Shown here: in pieces, positions 54,058 to 63,404 of the stretch | Position numbering within the stretch: position 1 is the first letter of the stretch | Layout of the letters: each line of letters begins with the position of its first letter | Assembly (NCBI GenBank): GCA_025612245.1 | Contig: JAAXKQ010000023.1 | Location: forward strand, 1 to 64,000 | DNA length: 64,000 bases | Source of the DNA: Ignavibacteria bacterium | Lineage (GTDB): Bacteria; Bacteroidota; Ignavibacteria; Ignavibacteriales; SURF-24 | Direction of reading: 5' to 3' | Notes under the pieces: model-generated | Told to the model about the DNA's origin: nothing | Seen by the model: the letters and a program-made list of their open reading frames with translations, nothing else | The model's database searches: none | Translations under genes and position numbers: made by a program

Positions 54058-54470
54058 ATTTGGTTCTTACCTATTTATTTTTTAAACTTATGCCAGCATA
54101 CGTGTTTGAATTGAAATTTCTGTTCATCCGGCAGATCCTTAAAAAAGAGCAAATTCTGTTCCATAAAATATGCCCTAAATAAGCTCAAATTCAATATATT
54201 TATTTATCCTTTACTATAAATAATAATACCAGGGCCTCAAAGTGAGAACCATGCCGCACACATGCAGCCCCGGTAAAAAATACAAACGCCACCGGATACC
54301 TAAGGAATTCAAAAAAAAAAGGAGGAATTTTATTTTATTCAAATGATTAATTTTCTTATATATAGAACGCAATTTGAAAGCTTCTTACTTTCGGCGCACA
54401 TATTATCTTTCTTTTTTCGGCATGCAAGGCATGCTTTTAATGAACCATTTAGCCCTTAATATTCAATAAA
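54058..54470. other. divergent intergenic region between hbd and recQ, no gene seen
   Basis: This 413-base A/T-rich gap separates divergent genes and must hold both promoters. No ORF with a supporting ribosome-binding site is visible. GCATGCAAGGCATGC (54420-54434) is a double palindrome about 37 bases before the recQ start and might be a regulator site. I could not assign promoter boxes with confidence. Confidence 0.5.
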
Positions 54471-57107
54471 ATGACCCCTGAAGAAATTCTTCTTAAATAC
54501 TTTGGACACAACAGTTTCCGTCCCGGACAGCGGGAGATAGTTACTTCCATAATTGAAGGGAAAAACGTACTTGCAATACTTCCAACCGGAGGCGGGAAGT
54601 CGCTCTGCTTTCAGGTGCCTGCGCTCTTAAGCAGCCGCCTCTCAGTTGTAATATCCCCTCTTATTGCTCTTATGAAGGACCAGGTGGACTCCTTAAACAG
54701 CACAGAACCTGTAGCCGCTTTTATAAACAGCACGGTCGGGTTCATTGAAACAGAAGAAATATTCCGTGAGATCACAAGCGGAAAAGTAAAGCTGCTTTAC
54801 CTTGCGCCTGAAAAGCTGGAGAACAGTCAGTTTGCCGACAGGATTAAAGAGCTCGAGCCGGAATACCTTTTTGTCGATGAGGCGCACTGCATAAGCGAGT
54901 GGGGGCATAATTTCCGCCCGAGCTTCAGGAGGATAAAAAGTTTTGCCGAATATACCGGTATAAAGAAAATCTCCGCCTTTACGGCAACTGCAACTCCGGA
55001 AGTCGTAGACGACATTATTCTGCAGCTGGGAATGCAAGAGCCCGAAGTCTTCATAAAGGGATTCGAAAGAGAAAACCTCTCGGTAAATGTAATCAAAACG
55101 ACAAAAAAGAAAACCGAGTGCTTTAACCTCATAAACAGCTACGGAACACCGGCCATTGTTTATGCCTCTTCAAGGAAAAAGTGCGAAGAGGTTTCGGACT
55201 TTCTGAACCTGTACAACTTCAATGCTGCGTGCTATCACGCAGGACTTGCTGCAGAAAGAAGAAAGCACATTCAGGAGGAGTTCCTCTCCGGAAGAGTTGA
55301 CATTATTGTTGCCACGAATGCCTTCGGAATGGGTATCGATAAAAAAGATATCCGGCTTGTAATTCACTACAACATGCCGGGCACAATTGAAAACTATTAC
55401 CAGGAGATCGGGCGCGCCGGAAGAGACGGCAAGGAATCGAACGCATTCATGCTCTTTGATGAAAACGACAGGCGCATTCATGAATATTTCATCAAAAACT
55501 CTTATCCCGCTAAAGAGCTGGTTACAGGCGTTTATAACGCCTTATGCGATTATGGGAAGATTGCCCTCGGGGGAAAGTCGGATAAACCCGTTGCAGTAAA
55601 TGAAGAATACATTGCGAAGTATATTAAGAAGGACATTTCCAAGGCACTCCTCAGCTCAGCACTTAGCTGTCTTGAGGAAGCGGGCTACATAAAGCCCGTG
55701 TCCGCTTTGGAAAGAAAGTACCTGGTGCAGTTTAACCTGGACGTTAATACACTAAAGGAATATACAAAGTCGGTCTCCAACAACACCTTGCGCGACATCA
55801 TAGTCATCTTGCTGAAAAAGTACGGCACAGGCATAATTAACAGCATGACGCCAATTTCACCGGAAGAGCTGGCTGCAAATTACGGCATTTCACCTGAATA
55901 CGTTTTTCAGACGCTTGAACTCCTGAACAGCCTTGGCATACTGGACCTCGTAAGACCCTCGGCAGAAAACAAGGTCACTTTTCCTAAGTCAAGGGTCAGG
56001 AATGAATACCTTTTCCTTGACTATGAGAGAATTACCCGCAATTGCAGCAATGCTACGGCAAAGCTTGAAGAAATTGTACGCTATGCTTATGCGACCGAAT
56101 GCCGGATGAAGTTTATAATGAACTATTTCGGGCAGAAAGATGATAACTACAAATGCTGTAAATGCGATAACTGCACCGGCGGGGGCGCAGAGAGATATGA
56201 GCTTACATCCAATGTTTCGGAATACCTTTCTGAACTGATACTTCGCGCTGCACTGGAAGCTTCCGAAGGCATGACGGAAACGAGGCTCATTTCCATTCTT
56301 CAGGGCAAGCCTTCAAAAGACCTACTGGACTCCTCCCCTGTTTTCGGCTGCTGCTCCAGCTACTCGCTCCAGGAGCTTAAAAGCGTAATAGAGAGCCTAT
56401 GTGCACAGGAAATGCTTGAAAAAGAAGGCTCATACAGAAAGAAGCTCAAGGTATCACGCAAAGGGCGGGAATTTTTGGATGAAAGGGACCTTGCCCCAAT
56501 TCTTGGGAAAGAGGCTCCTCTTATGGACACAAAAGAGGCCGAAGAGAACCTGGAGCTTTTTAACAAGCTGCGCGAAGTAAGGAGCCAGGCCTCGCGGAAG
56601 TTCCAGCAGGCAGAGGAGCTGATTTGTCCGGATGCGGTCCTAAGACAGCTTTCCAGAACACGCCCTTCCACTTTTAGCGCAATTCTTGGGGTAAAAGGCT
56701 TTAACCAGAGAATGTTCAACAAAGTTGGAGAGGATTTTCTTGGAATCATCAGGGATTACATCACTCATTCCGATAATTCAGGAGCAAGTACACCTGGCAC
56801 TTCAAGAGAGGTGCCGAAGGTATTAAGCGAAACCTACAAACTCCTTAAGGAGCGCTATCCACTTTCGGACATAGCTTCCTTAAGAAAGCTGAATGAAACG
56901 GTTATATCGATGCAGGTTGAAACAATTCTTGAGATGTTTCCTGAAACTGATGTGTCGTACCTCTTTACAAAAGAGGATTACAGCAGGATAGAGGAAGAGA
57001 TTGGCAAGGGGTTCAACGACCTGAAAGAGCTTAAAAGCAGGCTCCCGGAAAATATAGGATTCCCACTCTTAAGGATTGCAGCAGCAAAGCTAAAGAAGAA
57101 ATCTTAA
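54471..57107 (+). CDS. recQ: ATP-dependent DNA helicase RecQ
   Basis: This 878-residue 3'-5' helicase acts in recombination and fork repair. The SF2 motifs are clear: Walker A LPTGGGKS (38-45), DEAHCISEWGHNFRP from D136, SAFTATAT, and motif VI QEIGRAGRDG. The RQC zinc site reads ECRMKFIMNYFG...CCKCDNC. An HRDC domain (about 720-765) and a C-terminal helix-turn-helix-like segment (KLLKERYPLSDIASLRKL) follow. It is longer than E. coli RecQ (about 610) and matches the extended forms in this phylum. Its stop overlaps the convergent lipoprotein gene by four bases. Confidence 0.96.
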   Translation: MTPEEILLKYFGHNSFRPGQREIVTSIIEGKNVLAILPTGGGKSLCFQVPALLSSRLSVVISPLIALMKDQVDSLNSTEPVAAFINSTVGFIETEEIFREITSGKVKLLYLAPEKLENSQFADRIKELEPEYLFVDEAHCISEWGHNFRPSFRRIKSFAEYTGIKKISAFTATATPEVVDDIILQLGMQEPEVFIKGFERENLSVNVIKTTKKKTECFNLINSYGTPAIVYASSRKKCEEVSDFLNLYNFNAACYHAGLAAERRKHIQEEFLSGRVDIIVATNAFGMGIDKKDIRLVIHYNMPGTIENYYQEIGRAGRDGKESNAFMLFDENDRRIHEYFIKNSYPAKELVTGVYNALCDYGKIALGGKSDKPVAVNEEYIAKYIKKDISKALLSSALSCLEEAGYIKPVSALERKYLVQFNLDVNTLKEYTKSVSNNTLRDIIVILLKKYGTGIINSMTPISPEELAANYGISPEYVFQTLELLNSLGILDLVRPSAENKVTFPKSRVRNEYLFLDYERITRNCSNATAKLEEIVRYAYATECRMKFIMNYFGQKDDNYKCCKCDNCTGGGAERYELTSNVSEYLSELILRAALEASEGMTETRLISILQGKPSKDLLDSSPVFGCCSSYSLQELKSVIESLCAQEMLEKEGSYRKKLKVSRKGREFLDERDLAPILGKEAPLMDTKEAEENLELFNKLREVRSQASRKFQQAEELICPDAVLRQLSRTRPSTFSAILGVKGFNQRMFNKVGEDFLGIIRDYITHSDNSGASTPGTSREVPKVLSETYKLLKERYPLSDIASLRKLNETVISMQVETILEMFPETDVSYLFTKEDYSRIEEEIGKGFNDLKELKSRLPENIGFPLLRIAAAKLKKKS

Positions 57108-57418
57108 ACCTTGTTATTTTTCCTGAGTGCTACTATTCGGGCATTTACCCTGTCGAAGAATTCCTTCCACCTATCGGGCTTTTCCGAGTAATAGTTGAGT
57201 GTAGCCTTATACTCTTCCGGAGTGACTTCATATTTGGAAAATATTTTCTGTCTTTCCGACTTAACACGGTTAATGTCGCCGCTGTTTTTCTCGGATGAAA
57301 TGAGCAGGTCCACGTACAATGCGGCAAACTTTTCCTCGTCGTTAATTACTTTCCCATTTGAGCAGGAACTTAGTGTGATGGCAAATAGAATGATGCCAAG
57401 ATATTTCAATAGTTTCAC
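57104..57418 (-). CDS. small DUF4296-like lipoprotein
   Basis: This protein of about 104 residues opens with a lipoprotein signal (MKLLKYLGIILFAITLSSCS), where Cys is the likely lipidated residue. The rest (EEKFAALYVDLLIS, YEVTPEEYKATLNYY) fits the DUF4296 pattern seen in Bacteroidota. I chose GTG at 57418, just after the rhomboid stop, because it gives a normal signal peptide; TTG at 57442 has no ribosome-binding site. The 3' end overlaps recQ by four bases tail-to-tail at TTAA. It is co-directional with the rhomboid gene. The function is unknown. Confidence 0.75.
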   Translation of the reverse strand: MKLLKYLGIILFAITLSSCSNGKVINDEEKFAALYVDLLISSEKNSGDINRVKSERQKIFSKYEVTPEEYKATLNYYSEKPDRWKEFFDRVNARIVALRKNNKV

Positions 57419-57419
57419 T

Positions 57420-58316
57420 TTAGCTTCTCTTGCTGGCTTCAAATAAGATTTTTTTCTCGCGTTCTGTAAGGTTCTGATACCCGCTCTGGCTTATTTTATC
57501 GAGTATCCGGTCAATCTCTTCCTGTGTAATGGGAGTTTCTTCTTTTTTGTTTATTTCATAGTAATTTGCATCAACAATCTTCTCCTCGTCTGAAAATGTC
57601 CTTCTCCTGAACTGCCTTGGAGCGGAAGAGTATGGTTTCTTAAAGGAAGAGAAAATGCTATTCATGCTAAAGCCGCTCCTGGAATCCAGGAGTATGAACA
57701 AGAATCCGACAACAGCCCCGCCTATATGAGCCAAGTGTGCCACGAGCGACATATCGCCGGCCGAAAGGAACTCAAGAACTACAAGGAATGCTATCAGGTA
57801 TTTAGCCTTTACGGGAATAAGGAAGTAAATAAAGATGTACCTGTCGGGAAACATCATCGCGAAGGCAATCATGACGCCATAAATTGCACCCGATGCGCCG
57901 ATGGTGGGAGCCATCATGTCGGCAATGACCGGAGAAAGCAGTAGATGCGCCAGGCCGCCGCCAATTCCGCAGGCAAGATAAAACAAAAGGAATTTTTTGG
58001 AGCCCCATAGGTTTTCAATTTCCATTCCGAACATCCACAGGGCAAACATGTTAAAGAAGATATGCGAAAAGCTTCCGTGCAGGAACTGATAGGAAACCAG
58101 CTGCCAGATATAAAAGCCGTGCCCAAGAGGCATTAACGCAAAGTACTGGTTGATCTTATCGCTCGCAATCACGCCGTCGACAACAACGCTCGAGAGTATC
58201 AGGTTTGTAACCAGAAACACCACTACATTTATGATCAAAAGGTTCTTGATCACCGGTGGGAAAAAGCTGAAACCGCCAAAACCGGTCGGTCTGTAATAAT
58301 CACGCTCGGAGTACAT
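57420..58316 (-). CDS. rhomboid-family intramembrane serine protease
   Basis: This 298-residue membrane protease cuts transmembrane substrates. About six helices span residues 25-212. The catalytic Ser is S142 (GASGAIYG) and the His is H197 (HLAHIGG). HGSFSHIFFNMFALWMFG is the conserved loop and helix 2 region. A cytoplasmic tail of about 85 residues follows, ending in QEEIDRILDKISQSGYQNL, common in this phylum. The start is ATG at 58316 behind AAGGAAG. The lipoprotein gene follows at once. Confidence 0.95.
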   Translation of the reverse strand: MYSERDYYRPTGFGGFSFFPPVIKNLLIINVVVFLVTNLILSSVVVDGVIASDKINQYFALMPLGHGFYIWQLVSYQFLHGSFSHIFFNMFALWMFGMEIENLWGSKKFLLFYLACGIGGGLAHLLLSPVIADMMAPTIGASGAIYGVMIAFAMMFPDRYIFIYFLIPVKAKYLIAFLVVLEFLSAGDMSLVAHLAHIGGAVVGFLFILLDSRSGFSMNSIFSSFKKPYSSAPRQFRRRTFSDEEKIVDANYYEINKKEETPITQEEIDRILDKISQSGYQNLTEREKKILFEASKRS

Positions 58317-58440
58317 TAAACTTCCTTTTCGTTTATCTTCCTTAAATTAAAACATACTAAAAAATGAAATAATTCATTTTTCATTTTCTGATACACTGTC
58401 AGGCGTAAAACAGTTTCCAGAAAAGCCAATAAAAAGACAT

Positions 58441-58470
58441 ACAGGGGCATCAAATTTTTTGAACCCCTGT
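58441..58470 (-). terminator. probable terminator after pgk
   Basis: ACAGGGG/CCCCTGT arms pair perfectly around a 16-base A/T-rich loop, 25 bases after the pgk stop on the minus strand. The following T content is weak (ATGTCTTTTT), so termination may be partial. Confidence 0.6.
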
Positions 58471-58494
58471 ATTTATAAGATACAGAACTCTCAG

Positions 58495-59694
58495 CTATTT
58501 TGCATCGTTTAATGCTGCAACTCCGGGAAGAGTTTTTCCTTCCAGGAATTCCAGTGAAGCGCCGCCGCCGGTAGAAACGTGCGAAACTTTATCCTCCAGG
58601 CCTGCTTTTTTAATTGCAGCAGCCGAATCGCCGCCACCGATAATGGTCGTTGCGCCTTTTTCCGTAGCCTCAACAAGAGCCTGTGCAACGGCATTTGTGC
58701 CCTTAGCAAAGTTATCGAACTCAAAGACACCCATAGGGCCGTTCCATATAACCGTCCTGCTCTTTAAGATCTCGGATTTGAAGAGCTCAACTGTCTTAGG
58801 ACCAATATCCATTCCCATCTTCTCGGAAGGAATACTCTTAATATCAACGACCTGTGAAGGAGAATCGTTTGCGAACTCAGGAGCCACAACGACGTCTACA
58901 GGGAGCAGGAAGTTGACTTTTGAGTTCTTGGCTTTCTCCAGTATTTCCCCGGCAAGTTCAATTTTTTCTTCTTCAAGGAGAGACTTTCCGATTTCATAGC
59001 CCATAGCCTTATAGAAAGTATAAGCCATGCCGCCGCCTATGATAAGAGTGTCAACCTTCGGGAACAGGTTCTGAATGACGTCGATTTTACCCGAGATCTT
59101 GGCGCCGCCTAAAATAGCGCAGTATGGTCTCTCCGGCTCTGAGATTGCCTTTCCCAGATAGTCGAGTTCTTTTTGCATCAGGTATCCTGCAGCGTTAATT
59201 GATATATACTTTGTAACGCCTTCAGTTGAGGCATGAGCGCGGTGAGCACTTCCAAAGGCATCATTAATATAAACTTCGCCAAGTTCAGCAAGCTGCTTTG
59301 CAAATTCAGGGTTATTTTTCTCCTCTTCAGCGTGGAATCTTAAATTCTCAAGCAAAAGGACGTCCCCATTCTTCATTGAATTGACCAGGTCCTTCACCTC
59401 CTGCCCGACGCACTCAGGAGCCATTATGACCTGCTTACCGAGTAACTCGGAAAGTCTTTTTGCAGCAGGTTTAAGGCTGTATTTTGGGTTCGGCTGCCCT
59501 TTGGGCCTTCCGAGGTGACTCATAAGGATTGCCTTACCGCCTTCGTTGATAATTTTCTTGATTGTAGGCAAAGATGACGTAATTCTTATATCATCCGTTA
59601 TATTCAGATTTTCATCCAAAGGCACGTTGAAGTCCACTCTTACCAGGACTTTTTTGCCTTTAAGATCCACCTGGTCAATTGACAGTTTATTCAT
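58495..59694 (-). CDS. pgk: phosphoglycerate kinase
   Basis: This 399-residue glycolytic enzyme transfers phosphate from 1,3-bisphosphoglycerate to [39 protein letters not shown] and the C-terminal [11 protein letters not shown] and [15 protein letters not shown] motifs are all present. The length is typical. The start is ATG at 59694 behind GGAGG. gap lies about 200 bases upstream on the same strand, separated by a terminator, so pgk probably has its own promoter or is expressed by read-through. Confidence 0.98.
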   Translation of the reverse strand: MNKLSIDQVDLKGKKVLVRVDFNVPLDENLNITDDIRITSSLPTIKKIINEGGKAILMSHLGRPKGQPNPKYSLKPAAKRLSELLGKQVIMAPECVGQEVKDLVNSMKNGDVLLLENLRFHAEEEKNNPEFAKQLAELGEVYINDAFGSAHRAHASTEGVTKYISINAAGYLMQKELDYLGKAISEPERPYCAILGGAKISGKIDVIQNLFPKVDTLIIGGGMAYTFYKAMGYEIGKSLLEEEKIELAGEILEKAKNSKVNFLLPVDVVVAPEFANDSPSQVVDIKSIPSEKMGMDIGPKTVELFKSEILKSRTVIWNGPMGVFEFDNFAKGTNAVAQALVEATEKGATTIIGGGDSAAAIKKAGLEDKVSHVSTGGGASLEFLEGKTLPGVAALNDAK

Positions 59695-59831
59695 TTTTCC
59701 TCCGCATAGAAATAATTTATGAAAAATATTGTAAAAGAGCTACAATTTCCGGTTTCCCCGATTTTTGTAGCCGAATAATCCTTCTTCCCAGGCCAAATGC
59801 CTCAAAAAGCAAAGAAGGCAATCAGTATAAA

Positions 59832-59875
59832 TATAAAAAAAGACGCAGCCTATAATAATAGGGAAACTGCGTCTC
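59832..59875 (-). terminator. intrinsic terminator after gap
   Basis: AGACGCAG/CTGCGTCT arms pair perfectly and are followed by seven T residues on the minus strand, 27 bases after the gap stop. Confidence 0.92.
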
Positions 59876-59901
59876 TTAAAACGGTAGTATCTTGATTCAG
59901 A

Positions 59902-60912
<1,011 letters not shown>

Positions 60913-61014
60913 TCAGTTTTTTTAATTGTGGTAATAATATACCTATTTATACCCTTATTTTCAATTTTATATTGTGATTTTTTATCGAGTTATTGTTCCA
61001 CCATTGATTCTAAC

Positions 61015-61044
61015 CAGGCATTCTGTCACAAGTGACCGTGCCTG
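61015..61044. promoter_or_regulatory. interrupted 30-bp palindrome, candidate operator
   Basis: The outer arms CAGGCA (61015-61020) and TGCCTG (61039-61044) enclose the inner arms GTCAC (61025-61029) and GTGAC (61032-61036) with a two-base centre. The inner core recalls half-sites of Crp-family regulators, whose gene lies about 190 bases to the right. The centre is too tight for an RNA hairpin loop, so a DNA site is more likely. It lies about 120-150 bases upstream of the gap start. Confidence 0.5.
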
Positions 61045-61134
61045 AAAGGAGGCATTTTTGTATCCTCTTTAAAATCAATTAGGATAATATAAGTAATAAG
61101 TATTTAAAAATAATAACAAAAAAATAGAAATTTA

Positions 61135-61162
61135 TTGAAAAAGTGTTATATTAGCATAAAAT
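61135..61162 (+). promoter_or_regulatory. probable promoter of the Crp/Fnr gene
   Basis: TTGAAA (61135-61140) and TAAAAT (61157-61162) are separated by 16 bases, close to sigma-70 consensus. They would give a leader of about 65 bases. Confidence 0.45.
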
Positions 61163-61235
61163 GAGTTCCAAAATATTACTGGCTTTCCGTCAGAGAATAG
61201 GAAAGAATAAACATAATTTAAAATGAGGGGTAATT

Positions 61236-61919
61236 ATGTCTTCTTTATCGGAATTTCTGTTAAATGTTCCTATCTTTACTGACCTGGAGCACGAAGCTCT
61301 GGAGATGATTGCAAACGTTGGCAAGCGAAAGTTTTACGAAAAGGAAAGTATAATTTTGATGGAAGAAGATGCAGGCAGTGCACTCTTTGTGATTATAAGC
61401 GGAAAGGTAAAAGTATCGAGAACCAGTAACGACGGCCGTGAGGTCATTCTCACAATACTCAGCGAAAGCGACTTTTTTGGGGAAATGGCAATTCTTGACG
61501 GCCTGAAACGTTCGGCAACGGTCATTGCAATCGAGGACTCGGAGCTCTTCATAGTACAGAGGAACGATTTCCTCAATCTTCTGAGGATTCATCCGGAAGT
61601 CTCAATCTCACTTTTGCAGGAACTGACCAGCAGGCTAAGAAGCGCCGACATGAAAATCAAATCCCTCTCATTAAAAGACGCCGAAGGCAAGGTGGCCTCG
61701 GTCATTCTTCAGATTGCAGACGAGATCGGAAAGATACGCCAGGGCATCGTGGAAATCGAACGACTCCCCTTGCAGCAGGATCTTGCAAATATGGCTGGAA
61801 CTTCAAGAGAAACCATTTCAAGGACCATACATTCTTTCGCAAAAAAAGGAATGGTGGAACTGGATGGAGCCAGACTTAGAATATTAAATTACGAGAAGTT
61901 TAAAGAGAATTTCGGCTGA
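61236..61919 (+). CDS. Crp/Fnr family transcriptional regulator
   Basis: This 227-residue regulator has an N-terminal cyclic-nucleotide-binding fold (about 10-125: ILMEEDAGSALFVIISGKVKV, FFGEMAILDG) and a C-terminal winged helix with LANMAGTSRETISRTIHSF as the recognition region. No Fnr-type cysteine cluster is seen, so it is more like a Crp-type or orphan sensor. The start is ATG at 61236 behind GAGGGG. It is divergent from gap and upstream of a PHP-domain gene 31 bases away. It might control itself or gap through the palindrome between them. Confidence 0.93.
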   Translation: MSSLSEFLLNVPIFTDLEHEALEMIANVGKRKFYEKESIILMEEDAGSALFVIISGKVKVSRTSNDGREVILTILSESDFFGEMAILDGLKRSATVIAIEDSELFIVQRNDFLNLLRIHPEVSISLLQELTSRLRSADMKIKSLSLKDAEGKVASVILQIADEIGKIRQGIVEIERLPLQQDLANMAGTSRETISRTIHSFAKKGMVELDGARLRILNYEKFKENFG

Positions 61920-61953
61920 GAAAAGAGCATTCAGCCAGAAACCGATAAAATTG

Positions 61954-62784
61954 ATGAGCGCTAAAATAGATTTACACTTACACACTACCTGTTCGGATGG
62001 AGTCTGTTCCCCACTGGAAATAGTAACGAAGGCAAAAAAAGCAGGGCTTGATGTAATCAGCATAACGGACCACGACAACCTGGCCGGAATAGAAGCCGCC
62101 ACTGAATTCGGCAAACAGATGGATGTTGAGGTCATCTCCGGGGTTGAAATCAGCACAGATATAGAAGACAAGGAAGTTCACCTTTTGGGCTACTTTATTG
62201 ATATTTACCACGATGAGTTCCAAAAGTACCTTAGCTTCTTCCGCCAGGAAAGGTATAACCGCGCTCTAAGAATCATAAAGAAACTGAATAACCTGGGCGT
62301 ATATATATCAATAGAAAGCGTTCTTAAGAAGGCGAAAAGCGGAGCCGTTGGAAGGCCGCACATTGCGCAGGCTTTAATTGAAGCGGGCTACGTAAATAAT
62401 TTTTATGAGGCTTTCGACAAATACCTGGGAAACAGCAGCCCCGCATACGAAAGGAAAATCCACCTTTCGCCCCAGAGCGCGCTAAAGCTGATAGCAGATG
62501 CCGGAGGGCTTTCATTTATTGCGCACCCGGGCTACATCAGCGAAAAGATTCTCTTAAGCCTGATTGACGCAGGAATTGACGGCATAGAGGTCATTCACCC
62601 CTCGCACAACATGAACCAGGTAAAGTACTACAGGGGCATCGTCAACGAATACTGCCTCCTGTCCTCAGGAGGCTCCGACTACCACGGCGGCAAAAGAGAG
62701 GATGAGCAGAACCTGGGCAAGTTCTACATCACGAGGAACAATCTTGAGGCCATGCGCAAGATGCTCGTTAAAAACAGCGCATGA
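61954..62784 (+). CDS. PHP-domain phosphoesterase, RNase AM/TrpH-like
   Basis: This protein of about 276 residues belongs to the PHP family that hydrolyses phosphoesters, such as 3',5'-nucleoside bisphosphates or RNA 5' ends. DLHLHTTCSDG, ITDHDNLAG, ISGVEIST and FIAHPGY supply metal-binding His and Asp residues. SSGGSDYHGGKR near the end is also typical. ATG at 61954 was chosen over an adjacent TTG at 61951; neither has a strong ribosome-binding site. It is probably co-transcribed with the regulator upstream. Confidence 0.92.
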   Translation: MSAKIDLHLHTTCSDGVCSPLEIVTKAKKAGLDVISITDHDNLAGIEAATEFGKQMDVEVISGVEISTDIEDKEVHLLGYFIDIYHDEFQKYLSFFRQERYNRALRIIKKLNNLGVYISIESVLKKAKSGAVGRPHIAQALIEAGYVNNFYEAFDKYLGNSSPAYERKIHLSPQSALKLIADAGGLSFIAHPGYISEKILLSLIDAGIDGIEVIHPSHNMNQVKYYRGIVNEYCLLSSGGSDYHGGKREDEQNLGKFYITRNNLEAMRKMLVKNSA

Positions 62785-62883
62785 GCTTCTAATTAGGCCC
62801 TAGGAAAAAAAATGAGTCCACGCGCCATAATTAAACAAGTTTACACTTTAACCATTTATTGAATAATTCAGGAATATCCAAAA

Positions 62884-63360
62884 ATGTCCAGAGTAATCGA
62901 AGGAAAACTTTCAGCAAAGGATTATAAGTTTGCACTAGTAGTCAGCAGGTTCAACGAATTTATCAGCCAGAAACTTCTTGAAGGCGCCCTGGATTGTCTT
63001 CAAAGGCATCATGCTGAGGATAATAATATAGATATAATAAAAGTGCCGGGGGCCTTTGAAATACCTCTTGCAGCCTCAAAGCTGGCCGATTCGGCAAAAT
63101 ATAACGCGGTTATCTGCCTTGGTGCAGTAATAAGAGGTGCAACGCCGCATTTTGATTACGTTGCCGCCGAGGTATCGAAGGGTATAGCTCAGACCTCCTT
63201 AAGGTCGGGCGTACCGGTTGCTTTCGGCGTTTTGACGACAGATAACATTGAGCAGGCAATTGAACGCGCCGGCACAAAGTCGGGCAACAAAGGCTGGGAT
63301 GCCGCTCTTACGGCCATAGAAATGGCAGACCTGTTTTCGAACCTTGAAGCCGAAAAATAA
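62884..63360 (+). CDS. ribH: 6,7-dimethyl-8-ribityllumazine synthase
   Basis: This 158-residue enzyme makes the riboflavin precursor lumazine and forms icosahedral or pentameric assemblies. [43 protein letters not shown] and [12 protein letters not shown] are family signatures. The length is typical. The start is ATG at 62884. No other rib genes are adjacent. Flavin supply fits the flavoproteins in the window (ETF, chorismate synthase). Confidence 0.97.
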   Translation: MSRVIEGKLSAKDYKFALVVSRFNEFISQKLLEGALDCLQRHHAEDNNIDIIKVPGAFEIPLAASKLADSAKYNAVICLGAVIRGATPHFDYVAAEVSKGIAQTSLRSGVPVAFGVLTTDNIEQAIERAGTKSGNKGWDAALTAIEMADLFSNLEAEK

Positions 63361-63368
63361 ATTCTTAT

Positions 63369-63404
63369 GGGATATGCCCGTAACTAAAAAGGTATATCCC
63401 TTTT
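63369..63404 (+). terminator. intrinsic terminator after ribH
   Basis: GGGATATGCC (63369-63378) pairs with GGTATATCCC (63391-63400) with one mismatch and is followed by TTTT. It overlaps the last codons of the convergent gene, whose stop lies in the loop. Confidence 0.78.

Noticed and set aside
53291-54085. 264-residue plus-strand ORF opposite the hydroxyacyl-CoA dehydrogenase
   Set aside because: Covers the whole real gene in antisense, Ser-rich composition, no start signal.
54420-54434. GCATGCAAGGCATGC as a recQ operator
   Set aside because: Short palindrome that can occur by chance; no second site or regulator gene nearby supports it.
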